A program made the translations under genes and the position numbers. The notes beneath the pieces were generated by a model. It did not search any database. It was not told where the DNA came from and was given only the letters and a program-made list of their open reading frames with translations. Positions 6,264 to 8,394 of a stretch of DNA of 8,394 nt are shown here, one piece after another. The stretch's first letter is position 1, and every line of letters starts with the position of its first letter. The stretch is from Candidatus Solibacter sp. Its GTDB lineage: Bacteria; Acidobacteriota; Terriglobia; Bryobacterales; Bryobacteraceae. The stretch spans positions 1-8,394 of the forward strand of contig JADGNT010000189.1 of NCBI GenBank assembly GCA_017883345.1, written 5' to 3'.

Positions 6264-7814
6264 ATGCCCTTTCTAACCTCAGCCCAGCGCACACTGCTCC
6301 AGGGAGTTTCGCGCTTGGGGTACGCCAATCCGTTTCTGCCGGAGCGGGTGGAACTGGAGCGGGCGGTACTCGGCGGCGAATTCATCGAAGGCGAACCGGT
6401 GTGGAGCTACCGCGCGGAGCATCCGGAACCGCGCGCCAATGTGTGGCGCATCGTGGCCCGGCTGGAGCCGTTGGTGGAGCAGCTTGGCGCCCGCCTGCGC
6501 ACCGGGGTCTCCGCGCGCGAGCCGGAGTTGGCGCTCTACGAAGATGCCGCGCTGCAACTCCTCTACCAGCGCTGCTATCCGAAATTCTACGCGGCGGGGT
6601 TCGGCAGCGAGCAGTCCAACCCGGGGCGGTGGCGCTTCTACAACGAGTTCCTGGCGGACTGGCGGCACTTTTTCGCAATCGATGGTGTGAGCTTCCCCAA
6701 CGAACGGGATCCGCGGCATACGTTCGCCTGTTTCCGGCAGATCCAGCGCGCGTTCGACATCACCTTCCGCGACATCATCGGCAGCTCCCTGCCGGCGGCG
6801 CGATTGCGCGGGGCGGTGTGGCAATCCATCTTCACTCACGATATGCGGCGCTACCGGCGCACGCTGTACGCGCGCATGGGCGAGTTCGCCACCCTGATTA
6901 CGGGACCCTCGGGCACCGGCAAGGAGTTGGTGGCGCGATCCATCGCGGAATCGCGCTACGTGCCGTTCGACGACCGGCGCCTGGGGTTCGCGGACGACGG
7001 CGAGCCGGCGTTCCTGCCGATCAACATCTCGGCGCTCTCGCCGACGCTGGTGGAATCGGAGCTGTTCGGCCATAAGCGCGGCGCCTTCACGGGTGCGGTG
7101 GCGGACCGGCGCGGGTTCCTGGAGACGTGTCCCGAACTGGGATCGGTGTTTCTGGACGAGCTCGGCGATATGGACCCGGGCATACAGGTGAAGCTGCTGC
7201 GCGTGATCGAGACGCGCACGTTTCATCCGGTGGGCGAAACGGCGGGGCGGCAGTTCCGCGGCAAACTGATCGCCGCCACCAATCGCGATCTGGCGCAGGC
7301 GATGCGCAAGGGGCAGTTCCGCGAGGATCTGTACTACCGGCTGTGCTCGGACCAGGTGACCACGCCCTCGCTCGCGGAGCAACTCGCCGCGTCGCCGTCC
7401 GTGCTGCGCGAACTGGTGTTCTACATGGCGCGGCGCGTGGCGGGAGTGGAAGGCGACGCGCTGGCGGGCGAGGTGCTGCCCTGGATCGCGGGGAACCTGG
7501 GGACGGAGTACGCGTGGCCGGGGAATTATCGCGAGCTGGAGCAGTGCGTCAAGAACGTGCTGATCCGGAGAAATTACCGGCCGGCGCTGGCGGGCGCGGA
7601 AGATCCGGTGGAGGAGTTCGCCAACCAGGTACGCGCCGGACGTCTGACGGCGGACGAGTTGTTGAGGCGGTATGTGACCGTCGTCTACAGCCGCACCGGA
7701 AGCTATGAAGAGACGGCGCGGCGTCTGGGGCTGGATCGGCGGACGGTGAAGGCGAAAGTGGACGCGGCGCTCCTCGGGAGGCTGCGCGGGGCGGGCGATA
7801 GGCCCTACGCATGA
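6264..7814 (+). CDS. sigma-54-dependent transcriptional activator (bEBP) with unrecognised N-terminal domain
   Basis: 516-residue regulator that should remodel RNA polymerase-sigma-54 at promoters using ATP. The AAA+ domain spans about 190-440: Walker A GPSGTGKE (214-221), the sigma-54 contact loop GAFTGA (273-278), Walker B VFLDEL with D298 and E299, sensor I ATN (338-340), arginine-finger segment FREDLYYRL (352-360), and sensor II WPGNYRELEQ (418-427). A Fis-type helix-turn-helix lies at 480-500 (SYEETARRLGLDRRTVKAKV). The first 190 residues are not a response-regulator receiver (no phospho-acceptor aspartate pattern) and I do not recognise them as PAS, GAF or FHA. They are rich in aromatics around GRWRFYNEFLADWRHFF (121-137). 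Oddities are about 12 extra residues between Walker A and GAFTGA, and replacement of the usual PLRER-DI segment after the arginine finger by PSLAEQL. No kinase partner lies nearby. It is divergent from the lipid operon. The activator role is firm; signal and targets are unknown. Confidence 0.93.
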   Translation: MPFLTSAQRTLLQGVSRLGYANPFLPERVELERAVLGGEFIEGEPVWSYRAEHPEPRANVWRIVARLEPLVEQLGARLRTGVSAREPELALYEDAALQLLYQRCYPKFYAAGFGSEQSNPGRWRFYNEFLADWRHFFAIDGVSFPNERDPRHTFACFRQIQRAFDITFRDIIGSSLPAARLRGAVWQSIFTHDMRRYRRTLYARMGEFATLITGPSGTGKELVARSIAESRYVPFDDRRLGFADDGEPAFLPINISALSPTLVESELFGHKRGAFTGAVADRRGFLETCPELGSVFLDELGDMDPGIQVKLLRVIETRTFHPVGETAGRQFRGKLIAATNRDLAQAMRKGQFREDLYYRLCSDQVTTPSLAEQLAASPSVLRELVFYMARRVAGVEGDALAGEVLPWIAGNLGTEYAWPGNYRELEQCVKNVLIRRNYRPALAGAEDPVEEFANQVRAGRLTADELLRRYVTVVYSRTGSYEETARRLGLDRRTVKAKVDAALLGRLRGAGDRPYA

Positions 7815-8270
7815 CATCCGCGATTCGTTGGAGCGTGTTCGCCCTGGCGACGGTCGCCGACGTCGAGTGCGGCGGCGCAAAATGCGGCTTTCGGGTGGCT
7901 CCGGTTGAAGCGACACGGGCGTCGCGTCTGTCGCGTCGCGTCGTAGCATGGACACGACCTTTGTGGTAAGTTGAGACTGCCATGTACCAAGCAATTGCCG
8001 TTGTCATTGCACTTCTGGTTGGCTACGTGTATGCGGCCACGGGAAATGGGATGTGGTGCCCTGGTTGGCTGAAGAGGTTTGTGCTGGGCGAGAAGAAGCG
8101 CTCTCACACAACTCTGTACTAGCCGCCGCCGCTCGCTGCCGGATCCGTCATCGCGCCGGCGTGGGAATCGGCGGCGGACCCAGGAAGTTGGACGAGCTGC
8201 CATCGCGGATGGTGGCGGCCCAGACATCCAGGCGGCCCCGAAGTGGCATTGCCGGAGCTTGGCGCCCACC
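7815..8270. other. 456-nt interval between the activator gene and ridA
   Basis: No full-length recognisable gene lies here. It holds a 52-codon frame that overlaps the activator stop as ATGA (7811-7969, no homology recognised), a short run of GTCGC-type tandem repeats (about 7919-7943), the small membrane-protein candidate at 7982-8122, and a GC-rich stretch (8123-8270). In that last stretch CCGCCGCCG (8123-8131) could pair with CGGCGGCGG (8169-8177) around a 37-nt loop; there is no T-run, so I do not call a terminator. A 33-codon minus-strand frame (8148-8249) follows ridA in the same frame. Confidence 0.6.
7982..8122 (+). CDS. possible 46-residue single-pass membrane protein
   Basis: ATG at 7982 to TAG at 8120-8122 encodes 46 residues beginning MYQAIAVVIALLVGYVY. 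Residues 4-19 form one hydrophobic segment long enough to span or nearly span a membrane. The C-terminal part (WCPGWLKRFVLGEKKRSH) is basic, which predicts a cytoplasmic C-terminus by the positive-inside rule. GC is about 53 % by hand count, well below the flanking genes, and the codons are less GC-biased at third positions. The Shine-Dalgarno is weak (TTGAGA, five bases before the ATG) and no strong promoter is evident. I do not recognise a family. It may be a genuine small gene, a horizontally acquired fragment, or chance; the clean hydrophobic-then-basic layout is the main argument for it. Confidence 0.4.
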   Translation: MYQAIAVVIALLVGYVYAATGNGMWCPGWLKRFVLGEKKRSHTTLY

Positions 8271-8394
8271 CTATCTGGGCTGATAGGCGATAGCGTCGAT
8301 TTCCACGTGGATGCCGGGGACCGCGAAGCCCGTCACCACGGTGGCGCGCGCCGGTTTGGCTTCACCGAAGAACTCGGCGTAGACCGCGTTCATG
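8271..8394 (-). CDS. ridA: RidA family reactive-intermediate deaminase, C-terminal part
   Basis: Only the last 40 residues are in the window, ending at TAG 8273-8271; the rest lies beyond 8394. They read MNAVYAEFFG, then PARATVV and VEIDAIAYQPR at the end. This is the conserved C-terminus of the RidA/YjgF/UK114 family, including the arginine in PARAT (R105 in E. coli RidA) and the glutamate in VEIDAI (E120), both part of the active site. RidA proteins are small cytosolic trimers that hydrolyse reactive enamine/imine intermediates, such as 2-aminoacrylate from PLP enzymes, to keto acids. The visible methionine is internal, since a full protein has about 125-130 residues. Subfamily (RidA proper versus Rid1-7) cannot be decided from this part. 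It converges with the small gene at 7982-8122, and nothing links it to the lipid operon. Confidence 0.93.
   Translation of the reverse strand, partial: MNAVYAEFFGEAKPARATVVTGFAVPGIHVEIDAIAYQPR

Noticed and set aside
7949..7964. TGGACACGACCTTTGT as a sigma-54 promoter for the small gene at 7982
   Set aside because: At the required spacing the -12 GC dinucleotide is replaced by TG; aligning TTG shifts the spacing by one base, and sigma-54 spacing is strict.
7811..7969. 52-codon frame overlapping the activator stop codon as ATGA
   Set aside because: The overlap looks like coupling, but there is no Shine-Dalgarno, no recognisable domain or membrane segment, and its second half runs through a GTCGC tandem-repeat stretch. 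Kept only as part of the intergenic description.
6279..7994. Long minus-strand open frame antisense to the sigma-54 activator
   Set aside because: It is Arg/His/Pro-rich with no recognisable domain, and mirrors the codon bias of the real plus-strand gene.
8123..8177. CCGCCGCCG / CGGCGGCGG pairing as a terminator between the small gene and ridA
   Set aside because: The loop is 37 nt, the arms are simple-sequence, and there is no T-run on either strand.

Overview
The window is GC-rich bacterial DNA (mid-60s % GC by eye). It looks most like an acidobacterium of the Solibacter/Bryobacter type. That placement is an inference from three things: a fused lysophospholipid transporter/acyltransferase/acyl-ACP synthetase, a long DUF2339 membrane protein, and two dispersed-repeat-like palindromes of a kind I recall from such genomes. 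No rRNA, tRNA, CRISPR array, transposase or phage gene is visible.

Left part (10-5993, minus strand): two large genes that probably form one operon, read right to left. The first (GTG 5993 or ATG 5987 down to 2586) encodes an LplT-PlsC-AcsM-type fusion of 1135 residues. It would import lysophospholipids and re-acylate them using acyl-ACP made by its own adenylation domain. After a 35-nt gap with a strong ribosome binding site comes a polytopic DUF2339 protein (2550 to 10). Its stop codon overlaps a possible ATG of a further gene running off the left edge. The 3' end of the first gene carries a short hairpin repeat that encodes part of its C-terminal tail.

Middle (5994-6263): a 270-bp divergent control region. 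It holds a sigma-70-like promoter candidate for the leftward operon, a perfect 6-1-6 palindrome that could be an operator, a -24/-12 (sigma-54) promoter candidate pointing right, and a 22-bp-arm imperfect inverted repeat of REP type.

Right part (6264-8394): a plus-strand sigma-54 activator (AAA+ bacterial enhancer-binding protein) with intact Walker A, GAFTGA, Walker B and Fis-type HTH, but an N-terminal half that I do not recognise. A 456-nt interval follows, with a small possible membrane-protein gene of lower GC (7982-8122). The window ends with the C-terminal part of a minus-strand RidA-family enamine/imine deaminase (8271-8394).

Most interesting point: an activator with an unrecognised input domain is divergent from a phospholipid-repair operon, with a sigma-54-like promoter between them. 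This suggests, but does not prove, autoregulated or envelope-linked control. I see no clear sign of a wholly new multi-gene system.
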